The notes: a model not told the origin generated them from the sequence alone. A stretch of 11,268 nucleotides of DNA from CAJWBT01 sp964401855 (GCA_964401855.1 CAYOAF010000238.1:1-11268), one strand, 5' to 3'. Counted from the first letter of the stretch, positions 1-7,287 are shown. A program made the numbers and translations.

Positions 1-636
1 GGCGTCTTCTCCGCCATCGGCCTCGTTTGCAGCGACCTGAAACGGGACTACGTCCGGACCCTGTTCGCGCCCCTTGGCCGGGACGTCTTGACCTTGATAC
101 GAGAAGGGTACCGCCAGATGGAGCGGGAGGCCGGGGACATGCTGGCCCGGTCCAGAATCGACCGTGAGCGATGGGAGGTCCGCCACTCGATGGACCTCCG
201 GCTGGTCCATCAGGCCTACGAGCTTACCGTGCCAGTCGGCCTCTCCGAGTTGGAGGCCGGTGATCTGACCGCGATCACCGAGCGGTTCCACGCTCAGCAC
301 CTGGCCGTGTACGGGTACAATGCCCCAGGGGAAGCGGTACAGCTGGTGAACCTACGGGTCAGCGCCATCGGCCGGCTCTCCCGAAGCTACGTTGTCCGGC
401 CCGTCGCCAGACCAGATGGACCGCTGGACGGAGCCGTCGCCGCGGAACGGAGTGTGTTCTTCAAAGAAACGGGGTTCATCCTCTGCCCAGTGTACGACCG
501 GACCAAGCTGCCAGTGGACGCGGCCGTCCGGGGGCCGGCCATCGTGGAAGAGGCCAGCTCCACCATCGTGGTATATCCGGGCCAGTCCGCCACCGTGACC
601 GAATGGGGCACGATCACCCTGAGGAGTGGAGTATGA
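1..636 (+). CDS. hyuA: Hydantoinase/oxoprolinase subunit A (HyuA-like), C-terminal part, 5' end outside window
   Basis: Frame 1 is open from the first base and ends at TGA 634-636, giving 211 residues, roughly the last third of a family usually near 690 residues. The ATPase-like N-terminal half lies outside the window. Visible family marks are SDLKRDYVRT near the left edge, then YELTVPVG, an FHAQHLAVYGY segment, QLVNLRV, the CPVYDRTKLP segment and GPAIVEEASSTIVVYPGQ near the end; these are typical of the C-terminal domain of HyuA, acetone carboxylase beta and 5-oxoprolinase. Known members use ATP to open hydantoin or oxoproline rings, or to carboxylate ketones, together with a HyuB partner. 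The gene overlaps the next one by ATGA at 633-636, indicating translational coupling and one operon. A TTG at 88 is an internal codon, since the frame is homologous upstream of it. The substrate cannot be told from this fragment. The family is secure; the symbol is generic. Confidence 0.93.
   Translation, partial: GVFSAIGLVCSDLKRDYVRTLFAPLGRDVLTLIREGYRQMEREAGDMLARSRIDRERWEVRHSMDLRLVHQAYELTVPVGLSELEAGDLTAITERFHAQHLAVYGYNAPGEAVQLVNLRVSAIGRLSRSYVVRPVARPDGPLDGAVAAERSVFFKETGFILCPVYDRTKLPVDAAVRGPAIVEEASSTIVVYPGQSATVTEWGTITLRSGV
621..626 (+). promoter_or_regulatory. Ribosome binding site of hyuB
   Basis: GAGGAG lies 6 bases before the ATG at 633, inside the end of hyuA. It favours 633 as the hyuB start over the in-frame ATG at 603, which lies inside hyuA and has no such site in front of it. 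Confidence 0.7.
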
Positions 637-2375
637 GGGACAACCTTGATCCGATCACCTTTCAAGTGATCAAGAACAGCCTGATCTCCGCCGCCGAGGA
701 GATGAAGATCGTCCTGGCCAAGACCGCCTACTCCCCGCTCCTCAAGCTGGCCGGCGACTACTCCTGCGGCATCTTCGACGCCTCGGGCAACATGGTGGCC
801 CAGGGCCCGGATATTCCCATCCACCTGGGCTCCATGCCCCTGACGGTCAAGGCGATCCTGGCCACCTTCCAGAGCTTCGCTCCGGGGGACCTATTCATTC
901 ACAACGACCCGTACTTCGGTGGGTCGCATCTTCCGGATGTCAACGTGGTCGCGCCCATCTACCTGGACGAGCAGATGCTGATGGGGTTCACCTGCGTGAG
1001 GGCCCACTGGCCAGACATCGGAAGCGCCAGTCCCGGCAGCTACGGAGCGACCTCAGAGATATACGGCGAGGGGTTGCGGCTCCCGGCGGTCCGGCTGTAC
1101 ACGGCCGGCGCCTTGAATACGGACGTCGACAGCATCATCTTCGTCAACGTGCGGACCCCCGAGGAGCGGCGCGGCGACCTGAGGGCCCAGATTGCCGCCA
1201 ACTACCGGGGCTCGGTCCGCGTCCAGGAGATGGCGCGAAAGTACGGCGCGGATATGGTGATGGCGGCCATGCAGGAGGTCCAGGACTACTCCGAGCGCAT
1301 GATGCGGGCACAGCTAGAACGATTGGAGGACGGCGAGTTCCACTTCGAGGACTTCTGCGACGGCGACGGCATTATCGGCGCAGGCCAGACGGAGGACGAG
1401 CCCATCAACCTGAAGCTCAAGGTCGTCAAGAGCGGAGACCGGATGACCATCGACTTCAGCGGCAGCGACCCCCAGGTCGAAGGGCCGATGAACGCCCCTC
1501 TGGCGGTTACCGCCTCGGGGGTGTATACCGCCGTCAAGATGATCGTCGACGCCAATGACCTGATTTCGCCCAACTCGGGCGCCTGGCGGCCCATCGACGT
1601 TACGGCCCCCGCGGGCAGCGTGGTCAACGTCCTGCCCCCGGCCCCCGTGGTCTACGCCAATCATGAGATGACCCACCGTATTTGCGACATGGTCTTTGGC
1701 GCGGTGGCTCCCGGCTACCCCGACAGGGTGCTCGCCTGCTCTCAGGGGACCTCGGCCATTTTGACCCTGGGCGGCCAAGACCCGGTGACACGACGGCGGT
1801 ACGTGAGCTACGAGACCATGGGCGGAGGGATGGGGGCACGGCCCAACCAGGACGGGATCAACGCGGTGAAGAGCGGCATCAGCAACACCATGAACACACC
1901 CATCGAGCAGCTTGAAATGCGGTTCCCCGTTCTCATTGACCGGTACGAGATCATCCCGGATAGCGGGGGAGCTGGAGAGTACCGTGGCGGCTGCGGCGTG
2001 CGCCGGGTCTGGCGCGTCCTGGGGCACACCGCGGTGGCTGCCGTGTGCTGCGAGCGCACCAAATCCGCGCCCTTCGGTCTCTTCGGCGGACTCTCCGGTG
2101 CTCCCACCAAGGTGTACCTGGTGGGCCCCGATGGCCGGAAGATGCCGCTGAACAGCAAAGGCCCCGCCTTCCCCGTCCCCGACGGGAGTAGTGTGTGGTA
2201 CGAGATAGCCGGCGCCGGCGGATATGGGGACCCTGGCCGGCGGGACAGGGACCGGCTGGCGAGCGACCTGGTGAACGGCTACATATCCGAGGCTCGCGCG
2301 GCAAGCGACTACGGCGCGGAAGATGCCAGGGAACTGCGTTGTCCCTATTGCCAGGGGAGCGCAGGCAACAGCTAG
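633..2375 (+). CDS. hyuB: Hydantoinase/oxoprolinase subunit B (HyuB-like)
   Basis: This 580-residue protein is of normal length for HyuB (about 520-600). It begins with MRDNLDPITFQVIKN, the usual family start; the further upstream ATG at 603 would add ten residues that do not look like the family. Strong family motifs are NDPYFGGSHLPDV at residues 91-103, DFSGSDPQVEGPMNAP in the middle, YETMGGGMGARPNQDG, then NTPIEQLE, GGAGEYRGGCGVRR, and GAGGYGDP near the C-terminus. HyuB proteins pair with HyuA in ATP-dependent hydantoin or oxoproline hydrolysis, or in acetone/acetophenone-type carboxylation, in the cytoplasm. The 4-base overlap with hyuA supports co-expression and a stoichiometric complex. 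The C-terminal tail carries a CPYC pair at residues 570-573, beyond the usual GYGDP end; its role is unknown and it may be a lineage tail. The TAG stop at 2373-2375 falls at the edge of an intergenic repeat. The family is certain, the substrate unknown. Confidence 0.95.
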   Translation: MRDNLDPITFQVIKNSLISAAEEMKIVLAKTAYSPLLKLAGDYSCGIFDASGNMVAQGPDIPIHLGSMPLTVKAILATFQSFAPGDLFIHNDPYFGGSHLPDVNVVAPIYLDEQMLMGFTCVRAHWPDIGSASPGSYGATSEIYGEGLRLPAVRLYTAGALNTDVDSIIFVNVRTPEERRGDLRAQIAANYRGSVRVQEMARKYGADMVMAAMQEVQDYSERMMRAQLERLEDGEFHFEDFCDGDGIIGAGQTEDEPINLKLKVVKSGDRMTIDFSGSDPQVEGPMNAPLAVTASGVYTAVKMIVDANDLISPNSGAWRPIDVTAPAGSVVNVLPPAPVVYANHEMTHRICDMVFGAVAPGYPDRVLACSQGTSAILTLGGQDPVTRRRYVSYETMGGGMGARPNQDGINAVKSGISNTMNTPIEQLEMRFPVLIDRYEIIPDSGGAGEYRGGCGVRRVWRVLGHTAVAAVCCERTKSAPFGLFGGLSGAPTKVYLVGPDGRKMPLNSKGPAFPVPDGSSVWYEIAGAGGYGDPGRRDRDRLASDLVNGYISEARAASDYGAEDARELRCPYCQGSAGNS

Positions 2376-2505
2376 TGTAGTGTCTCGTAAATGGCTTGAT
2401 ACCTGGTGCGTCATCCCGGCCCTTCCACGCCCTTCCACGGGAGGGGGCTCCAGCCAGCACTTCTCTGGATTCCGGCTTACGCCGGAAAGACGGTCGTGGT
2501 GGCCT
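2372..2505 (+). repeat. Dispersed intergenic repeat, copy A, starting at the hyuB stop codon
   Basis: The stretch matches, in reverse complement, the sequence at 6809-6984. Shared blocks in the same order are CTAGT, CGTAAATGGCyTGATrCC, GGCCCTTCCACG, and GCCGGAAAGACGGyCGTG. Inside copy A, CCCTTCCACG is directly duplicated (2420-2429, 2430-2439). The repeat also holds a hairpin TTCCGGC-TTAC-GCCGGAA at 2470-2487 (7-bp stem, 4-base loop). The copy begins with the last bases of hyuB, so the TAG stop lies inside the shared block. No right-hand inverted arm was found, so this copy may be truncated before the convergent capA. The shared blocks are seen directly; calling it a mobile or structural element is inference. 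Confidence 0.65.
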
Positions 2506-2593
2506 TGCCCCCCTGGGACGGAGGTAAAACCGGTGTCATCCTGTCAACACCAAGTTGACCGGCAGGTGCAATCTCCCGCTTTTGGGCCGTCAA

Positions 2594-3973
2594 CTAGCCG
2601 ATCTTGATCACGCCTACCCCGTCCTCCACATCCACCCTGGTCCCATAGGGGGCGGAGAGCCGCTGGAACAGGCTCAGGACCTCTTCGGCCACTTTGCCTT
2701 CGGCCAGGGCCGGCCGCCCTCTCTGGGAGCGCGGTCGTTTGAACCCCAGATCTATGGGATAGAGCCGTATCTCCCGGAGTTGATTGGCTTTGAAGTTTAT
2801 GGTGGCGACGGCGTTGCGCCACCGGAAGGGCTCGTCGGCGAACCCCGTCCACTCGTCCAGATGCTCTCTGCCGGCCCGGAAATCGAAGAAGTCGGCAGGG
2901 GTCGCCTCCCAGCTCAACCCGACGCGGCGCATGTTATCCCAGGGCATCTGGAGGACCGTGTCGTTCTGGAGGGTAAGGTGCCCCAGGGCGTAGAAGATCG
3001 GCTTTCCGTTGTAAATCTCGATGCCCCGGTCCACGTGGGGGCCGTGGCCTGAAAACACGTCGGCGCCGGCGTCGATGGCGGCATGGGCGAAGGCGACGAC
3101 CATGTCCGCGGGGTCATCCGAGGTCTTCCCTTGCTCGTGGGAGTGCATGCTCACGATGACCCAGTCCGCCTGCCGCCGTGCGTCACGGATCCGCTGGAGG
3201 TTCCCTTCCACATCCTCTCCATTGAGGATTTGGTGCGTTCTGAAAGTCTCTCCCAGGGTGAACAGGGTGCCATTGGGTTCCGGGTACTGCCACTCGTTAT
3301 TCAGGCTCGGCAGGAAGAACTGGTTGTCGTTGTCTTCAGCAAAATGGCCTTGCCACGGGTTGGTCCTGCGATGGGCCTTGAAGCTCTCGAAGCCCAGCCC
3401 TTCGCTGAGGCGGCGTAGCCCGTCGAAAACAGGCCGGTCCACGGTGTACTGGGTCATGTAGCGGAGGACGTTGGCTCCGGGGCGGCCGGCGCCGTCGCGC
3501 CACTGCTCCCCCGCCCGCATCGCCTGGGGCCCGGAGGAGGTGACGGAGATGAGGGCGATTCGGCCCTTGGGCGTGTCCAGATAGGCCGGCGAGCGGGCTT
3601 CCGACAGATTGCGGCCCGTACCGGCGTGGGGCATGCCATACTTATCCAGGTTGCGGATATTGGTGAGGATGCCGTTCTCGCCAAAGTCGTAGGCATGGTT
3701 GTTGGAGCAGGATACCATCTTGATGCCAAGCCACTGCAGTTCTTTGATAATCTTGGGGTCGGCGCGCATGTACGTCCCCCCCGGCCTACCGGTAGGAGGG
3801 TCTTCATAGTTGTGAAACAGCATCTCGGCGTTGGTGACGGCGACATCGGAGTCGTTGAGAAGCTCGACCAACCTCAAGAAGCGCTTCTCCTTGAACACCG
3901 ACATGCTCCGGCTGATGATGGAGTCCCCTGAGATTGCTATCTGAATATCGTTGCTCTCCGCCTCGTACAGCAT
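2594..3973 (-). CDS. CapA-family protein (poly-gamma-glutamate/capsule biosynthesis-type metallophosphatase fold)
   Basis: This 459-residue protein starts at ATG 3973, preceded by an excellent AAGGAGG (3978-3984). The CapA/PgsA-type fold is shown by an N-terminal ISGDS segment (residues 14-18), VTNAE (46-50), SNNHAYDFG (90-98), MHSHEQG (276-282) and a GADVFSGHGPHVDRGIEIY stretch (303-321) followed by FYALGHL. These correspond to the metal-ligand motifs of the calcineurin-like superfamily that includes CapA. Bacillus CapA acts in poly-gamma-glutamate synthesis at the membrane, but this protein has no signal peptide or membrane segment. It sits next to a PrpD homologue rather than capsule genes, so a capsule role is doubtful and the substrate is unknown. 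A C-terminal region of about 100 residues follows the catalytic fold. It lies 107 bp downstream of prpD in the same direction and is probably co-transcribed. It is convergent with hyuB. Confidence 0.88.
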   Translation of the reverse strand: MLYEAESNDIQIAISGDSIISRSMSVFKEKRFLRLVELLNDSDVAVTNAEMLFHNYEDPPTGRPGGTYMRADPKIIKELQWLGIKMVSCSNNHAYDFGENGILTNIRNLDKYGMPHAGTGRNLSEARSPAYLDTPKGRIALISVTSSGPQAMRAGEQWRDGAGRPGANVLRYMTQYTVDRPVFDGLRRLSEGLGFESFKAHRRTNPWQGHFAEDNDNQFFLPSLNNEWQYPEPNGTLFTLGETFRTHQILNGEDVEGNLQRIRDARRQADWVIVSMHSHEQGKTSDDPADMVVAFAHAAIDAGADVFSGHGPHVDRGIEIYNGKPIFYALGHLTLQNDTVLQMPWDNMRRVGLSWEATPADFFDFRAGREHLDEWTGFADEPFRWRNAVATINFKANQLREIRLYPIDLGFKRPRSQRGRPALAEGKVAEEVLSLFQRLSAPYGTRVDVEDGVGVIKIG

Positions 3974-3977
3974 GGCC

Positions 3978-3984
3978 CCTCCTT
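3978..3984 (-). promoter_or_regulatory. Ribosome binding site of the CapA-family gene
   Basis: AAGGAGG on the minus strand precedes ATG 3973 by four bases (3974-3977). It is a near-perfect Shine-Dalgarno sequence and confirms the start. Confidence 0.75.
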
Positions 3985-4080
3985 CTTTTGCCTATGCCGG
4001 GGTCGACGCACCCTCTCAGGGATGGTCTTTGCCGCCGGTAAGAAATCTATCCCAGGCCCTCGGTTCGAACGCGTTGGGTC

Positions 4081-5460
4081 CTACGGACGCAACAGGGCCG
4101 TCACCTCCCGCAGATTGTCCACCGATTCCAAGTCACGCACCAAGCTAACAAGGCGCTCCAAGCGGCGGGTGCCGAGAGGTTCCCGGGCCAGGCTCCACAC
4201 CTTGGGCTCCAGGTCCTCCCACGAAATGGGGTTCTCCGGCTCTCCCTTGGGGAAGGGGACTTCACGCGTGAGCCGGTCACCACCCTTGGTCACGATGGTC
4301 AAGCGGCTATGATAGCCCCCAAGAGAGTCGTCGGGCACGGCGGTGACCCGCTGCATCAAGGCCCGCACCACGGGGTCTTGCAACAACCGGTAGGACTGCC
4401 AGGAAAAGTCGCCGTTCACCAGAGCGGCGGCCAAGACAAAATACACGCTGAACTGGCCCTGTCCCACGGTGCCGGCGGCCCGCTTGGCCTCCGGCGGGTC
4501 TCCTACCACCCGGTAAGCCTCCGGCGAAAGGGCCACCTCCACCTCCGCCACGTCCTCGGGGGAGAGGCTCTGGGCCTTGTGGACCTCCGTTACGGCGTCA
4601 ATGGGCCCGTGGATCATCCGGCAGCAGGGAAAGGGCTTGATAGCCGTGTTCTGCAACTCGAACCGGTCTCCCAACCCGTCCACCGCCAGTTCCAGGGCGG
4701 GCCGGTCCTCCCCGGCGAAGCAGTGGTACAGGCCGTCGCGCCCATCCAGGGGACTCACGGAGCCCTGGAAGCCCAGGCTGGCGAAGGTGAGGGCGTAGAT
4801 GGAGTTGTGGGCCGCCAGCCCGACGTGCAACCGCTTGGTCCAGGTGCCGCTCACCAGGAACTGCTGGGTCCCCGCCGCCTGGCTGATGTTGATGCCCAGC
4901 GCGTTGAGTGCCTGCTCCCGAGAGAGGCCAAGGAGCCGGGCCCCAGCGGCGGTGGCCCCGAACACTCCCAATACACCTGTGGGATGGAACCCCCGCTGGA
5001 TAATGGTAGGGCCGGTCACCAGCCCAACCCGGCAAGCCACGTCGTACCCCACCACCGCCGCCGTGAGGAACTCCGACCCTCCTTTCTCTTCTGCCTCGGC
5101 CAGGGCCAGGAGGCTGGCGAAGATAGGTGCTCCGGGGTGGAGATAGGCCCGCTGGTGGGTATCGTCGAAGTCCATGGAATGGACCAGGGCGCCGTTGGCC
5201 AGGGCGGCGTACTGAGCCGGGTACCCGGCCTCCTCTCCCACGATGGTGCTGGGGCCGGAGCTGGATCCCGCCAGGAGCCTGGTCCCCTGAACCACAATGG
5301 AGGACGACTCGGCCAGCCAGCGCCCTCCTACGGCGACAGCCAGGAAGTCCAAGAACAGCCGTTTGGCCGCCTCCCGGGTCTCCTCTGGGACTCGCTCTCC
5401 CGGCAAAGCGAGGGAATGCTCTACCAGTTGCTCGGTGAATCCCTGTGCAACCGTAGTCAT
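4081..5460 (-). CDS. MmgE/PrpD family protein (2-methylcitrate dehydratase-like)
   Basis: The frame is open from 5523, but the start is placed at ATG 5460 because AGGAGG lies 6 bases upstream, a promoter candidate overlaps the upstream extension, and the extra residues are unlike the family. The protein then has 459 residues, normal for MmgE/PrpD. Motifs include SMDFDDTHQRAYLHPGAP at residues 95-112 (the conserved Asp/His active-site segment), YDVACRVG (139-146), RGFHPTGVLGVFGA (156-169), KRLHVGLAAHNS (209-220), RDGLYHCF (241-248) and KPFPCCRMIHGPIDA (275-289). Known members dehydrate 2-methylcitrate, decarboxylate cis-aconitate or epimerise iminodisuccinate in the cytoplasm. No methylcitrate cycle partner (prpC, prpB) is visible, so the substrate is open and no symbol is given. 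It is divergent from nudC and followed after 107 bp by the CapA-family gene, probably in one transcript. Confidence 0.92.
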   Translation of the reverse strand: MTTVAQGFTEQLVEHSLALPGERVPEETREAAKRLFLDFLAVAVGGRWLAESSSIVVQGTRLLAGSSSGPSTIVGEEAGYPAQYAALANGALVHSMDFDDTHQRAYLHPGAPIFASLLALAEAEEKGGSEFLTAAVVGYDVACRVGLVTGPTIIQRGFHPTGVLGVFGATAAGARLLGLSREQALNALGINISQAAGTQQFLVSGTWTKRLHVGLAAHNSIYALTFASLGFQGSVSPLDGRDGLYHCFAGEDRPALELAVDGLGDRFELQNTAIKPFPCCRMIHGPIDAVTEVHKAQSLSPEDVAEVEVALSPEAYRVVGDPPEAKRAAGTVGQGQFSVYFVLAAALVNGDFSWQSYRLLQDPVVRALMQRVTAVPDDSLGGYHSRLTIVTKGGDRLTREVPFPKGEPENPISWEDLEPKVWSLAREPLGTRRLERLVSLVRDLESVDNLREVTALLRP

Positions 5461-5466
5461 AGCGGG

Positions 5467-5472
5467 CCTCCT
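5467..5472 (-). promoter_or_regulatory. Ribosome binding site of the MmgE/PrpD gene
   Basis: AGGAGG on the minus strand lies 6 bases before ATG 5460. It decides the start against the longer in-frame reading that begins at 5523. Confidence 0.75.
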
Positions 5473-5522
5473 ATTTGGGCCGGCGCCCATCCGTAGCGGG
5501 GGGCCGTAGCCTCCCCGACGCA

Positions 5523-5551
5523 AGCTTACGCATCCCCCAAGTGGCTGTCAA
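5523..5551 (-). promoter_or_regulatory. Candidate sigma-70-type promoter of the MmgE/PrpD gene
   Basis: On the minus strand a perfect TTGACA (5551-5546) is followed after exactly 17 bases by TAAGCT (5528-5523), a weak -10 match. Transcription would begin near 5516 and leave a leader of about 56 bases before the AGGAGG-led ATG at 5460. Direct sequence match; activity is inference. Confidence 0.45.
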
Positions 5552-5588
5552 CTTCGAGGGCCCTTCTGGTGACCAGGAAACACTGTTA

Positions 5589-5604
5589 TTGCGGGATCCC
5601 GCAA
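5589..5604. promoter_or_regulatory. Perfect 16-bp palindrome between divergent genes (candidate operator)
   Basis: TTGCGGGATCCCGCAA reads the same on both strands with no spacer. It lies about 38 bp upstream of the prpD -35 element and about 80 bp upstream of the nudC -10 box, a place suited to a dimeric regulator acting on either gene. No regulator gene is adjacent, and the sequence alone does not name a binding protein. Confidence 0.4.
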
Positions 5605-5683
5605 AGTAGGCGGCCGCCGACGGTTCAGTTCCCATGCGCTGTCGGCCCATGGCAGGCTCAACTCATGGGACATCCGGCTGCGG

Positions 5684-5689
5684 TATAAT
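5684..5689 (+). promoter_or_regulatory. Candidate -10 box of the nudC-like gene
   Basis: A perfect TATAAT stands 89 bases before the assigned start at 5779. The bases 17 upstream (around 5661-5666) do not resemble TTGACA, so the -35 is weak or absent. If used, transcription would begin near 5696-5701, giving a leader of about 80 bases. Confidence 0.4.
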
Positions 5690-5778
5690 ATCGGGGCACT
5701 AAGGGGTCTGTGACTCGGTTTCTGGAACGGGGGCACCGCAAAGATACCGCCGCTGCGTGTCTGAAGGCAGATGAGGCT

Positions 5779-6717
5779 ATGAGTAACAATCAACAGTACA
5801 TCTCACACATCTATGCGGGCAATCCACTGGATCGGGGCGAGCGGGAGCGCCGTGATGAAAAATGGTTGGCCGAAAAGGCCAAGGACCCCGGGAGTAAGTT
5901 CCTGCCGATTTGGGACCTCAAGGTGCCTATTTCCAACGGTTCAGACTACGGCCTTGGTTGGTTGGGTCTCGATGAATTGGGCCGATTGAGGATTGAGGCA
6001 AGCGCAATCTTTCTAGGTTTGCGAGAGCAGGAGGCCCATTTCGCCATTGACATAACCAAGAGCGGCCCGTCGGTACAAAATCTGCAGGAGAGCCAGGATT
6101 GGACGTTCGAGGACGCCCGGAAGGTTACAGAATACCTCAGCGGGTCTGACTCCGGGATCGTCGCCCAGGCACGGGCGCAGATCAGCTGGCATAGCCGCAA
6201 CGGGTTCTGCGCCATCTGCGGTCACGAGACCTTTGTAAAGCGTGGCGGGCAAGTGCGGCAATGCTCGAAATGCGATACAGAGCACTACCCCCGCACCGAT
6301 CCCGTGGTCATAACGGTGGTGACTCATGAAGACCGCTGCTTGCTGGGTCAAAGCCACGGCCGCCTCTCGCGAGAAAACAGGTATTCCGCTCTGGCCGGGT
6401 TCATGGACCAGGGGGAATCGATTGAGGAAGCCGTGGCCAGGGAGGTCATGGAGGAGGCGGGCATCCGGATAGGAAACATCCGGTACCACTCTTCCCAGCC
6501 TTGGCCTTTCCCTTCGTCGCTGATGATCGGATGCCACGCGGACGCGGTGACAGCCGATATTGCGATGGACGAAGAGGAGATGGCCGACGTGCGGTGGTTC
6601 CAGCGGGACGAGGTTCTCCTGGCGCTGGAAGGCAACAGCAAGAACCTGACGATCCCCGGACCGATCGCCATTGCCCACCACTTGATCAAAGCTTGGGCAA
6701 CCGGGGGCGGACCGTAG
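5779..6717 (+). CDS. nudC: NAD(H) pyrophosphatase / NAD-RNA decapping Nudix hydrolase (NudC-type)
   Basis: This 312-residue protein has the full NudC architecture. An N-terminal NUDIX-like domain (IYAGNPLDRGERERRDEKWL, residues 11-30) is followed by a zinc ribbon with C144, C147, C162 and C165. The Nudix box runs from G207 through E213 and REVMEEAGI (221-229), matching G-x5-E-x7-REUxEExGU. The NudC signature SQPWPFP follows at 239-245. Known enzymes split NADH to NMNH and AMP and remove NAD caps from RNA 5' ends, with a divalent metal, in the cytoplasm. The frame is open from a GTG at 5710, but the extra 23 residues lack family likeness, so ATG 5779 is chosen. Its Shine-Dalgarno is weak (GAAGG about 11 bases upstream), so the start is less certain than the function. 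It appears to be a single-gene unit, divergent from prpD. Confidence 0.94.
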   Translation: MSNNQQYISHIYAGNPLDRGERERRDEKWLAEKAKDPGSKFLPIWDLKVPISNGSDYGLGWLGLDELGRLRIEASAIFLGLREQEAHFAIDITKSGPSVQNLQESQDWTFEDARKVTEYLSGSDSGIVAQARAQISWHSRNGFCAICGHETFVKRGGQVRQCSKCDTEHYPRTDPVVITVVTHEDRCLLGQSHGRLSRENRYSALAGFMDQGESIEEAVAREVMEEAGIRIGNIRYHSSQPWPFPSSLMIGCHADAVTADIAMDEEEMADVRWFQRDEVLLALEGNSKNLTIPGPIAIAHHLIKAWATGGGP

Positions 6718-6808
6718 CGGAAAGCAGCCACTCCCCGGTCCCGACGCCTGAAACGCTACGAGCCGCTGCCGCGAGGCCGCGGCGCAAACTGTGAGGCGAT
6801 ACTCAAGT

Positions 6809-6984
6809 GTGCTGTCTCGTCAATAGCCTCAAACCGGCGGAATTGTGCGGCATTCCCTTCTCACGGCCGTCTTTCCGGCCTTTCCATTGAAGGGGACCCA
6901 AAGAAGACCTAGCTGGATGCCCCTTCCGTGGAAGGGCCAGGGTTACGGACCGGGCATCAGGCCATTTACGGAACGTTGGACTAG
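6809..6984 (-). repeat. Dispersed intergenic repeat, copy B, with inverted-repeat-like ends
   Basis: In reverse complement this region matches copy A at 2372-2505: CTAGT at the GYD-gene stop, then CGTAAATGGCCTGAT, GGCCCTTCCACGGAAGGGG and GCCGGAAAGACGGCCGTG. The opposite end (6809-6837, containing TGTCTCGT and AATAGCCT) also resembles the left end of copy A (TGTCTCGT at 2381-2388), so copy B has two imperfect inverted ends about 176 bp apart. It contains a short hairpin CCCTTCC-GT-GGAAGGG at 6921-6936. This layout fits a decayed non-autonomous element or a structured intergenic repeat. There is no open frame or transposase in it. Confidence 0.6.
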
Positions 6985-7274
6985 GGCAGACCGCCTATGA
7001 TCGCAGCCATCTCCTTTTCGGTGAAGGCCCTCATCGTGGTCGTCCTCACGTTGCCCTCGGCGCCGATGGCCAGAGCAACGGCGGCGGCAGCCTCGTCGCT
7101 GGGCGCCTCGTTAATGGTTACTGCGTCGTACTGCCCCATGGTCAAGTAGAAGGCATGCATCTTTCCCCCGGCGGCTTCGATGCCCCGGCGCGCCGCCGCT
7201 ACTCGGTTGGGGGCGTTCTTGACATCCTTGATGCCATGCTCGGTGTAGTTCAGAAGCGCAATGTACATGGGCAT
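6981..7274 (-). CDS. GYD-domain protein (small alpha/beta-barrel-like protein)
   Basis: This 97-residue protein starts MPMYIALLNYTEHGIKDVK, has GGKMHAFYLTMGQYDAV in the centre and ends with RTTTMRAFTEKEM and IIGGLP. The pattern and length match the GYD family, named for a Gly-Tyr-Asp-like turn, here GQYDAV. Members are predicted to adopt a ferredoxin-like fold and dimerise. Their biochemical role is not established, and none is assigned here. The start at ATG 7274 is chosen over upstream in-frame codons because AGGAG lies 8 bases before it; an ATG two codons later (7268) is less well placed. The stop codon lies inside the end of repeat copy B. It has no close co-directional neighbour that reveals its job. 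Confidence 0.88.
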   Translation of the reverse strand: MPMYIALLNYTEHGIKDVKNAPNRVAAARRGIEAAGGKMHAFYLTMGQYDAVTINEAPSDEAAAAVALAIGAEGNVRTTTMRAFTEKEMAAIIGGLP

Positions 7275-7282
7275 GACTGAAA

Positions 7283-7287
7283 CTCCT
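7283..7287 (-). promoter_or_regulatory. Ribosome binding site of the GYD-domain gene
   Basis: AGGAG on the minus strand stands 8 bases before ATG 7274. It excludes the longer reading that would begin at 7388. Confidence 0.6.

Noticed and set aside
1314..2438. Long minus-strand open frame opposite hyuB
   Set aside because: It is a shadow of the well-conserved hyuB frame in GC-rich DNA; its His/Gly/Arg-rich translation matches no family.
2543..2559. Hairpin GTCAAC-ACCAA-GTTGAC between hyuB and the CapA gene as a terminator
   Set aside because: Short 6-bp stem of mixed composition with no T-tract on either strand.
4055..4080. GGTTCGAAC-like sequence that could be a tRNA T-arm
   Set aside because: No matching T-stem, anticodon arm or acceptor stem could be found around it; it lies in the short gap between prpD and the CapA gene.
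4309..5496. Long plus-strand open frame opposite prpD
   Set aside because: Antisense shadow of the conserved MmgE/PrpD gene, with low-complexity Gly/Gln-rich translation.
5548..5793. Minus-strand ORF of 81 codons in the prpD-nudC gap
   Set aside because: It covers the promoter candidates and the start of nudC, has no ribosome site and no family likeness.
6768..6783. GC-rich hairpin GCCGCG-AGGC-CGCGGC after nudC, as an intrinsic terminator
   Set aside because: The stem is only 6 bp and is not followed by a run of T, so factor-independent termination is not supported.
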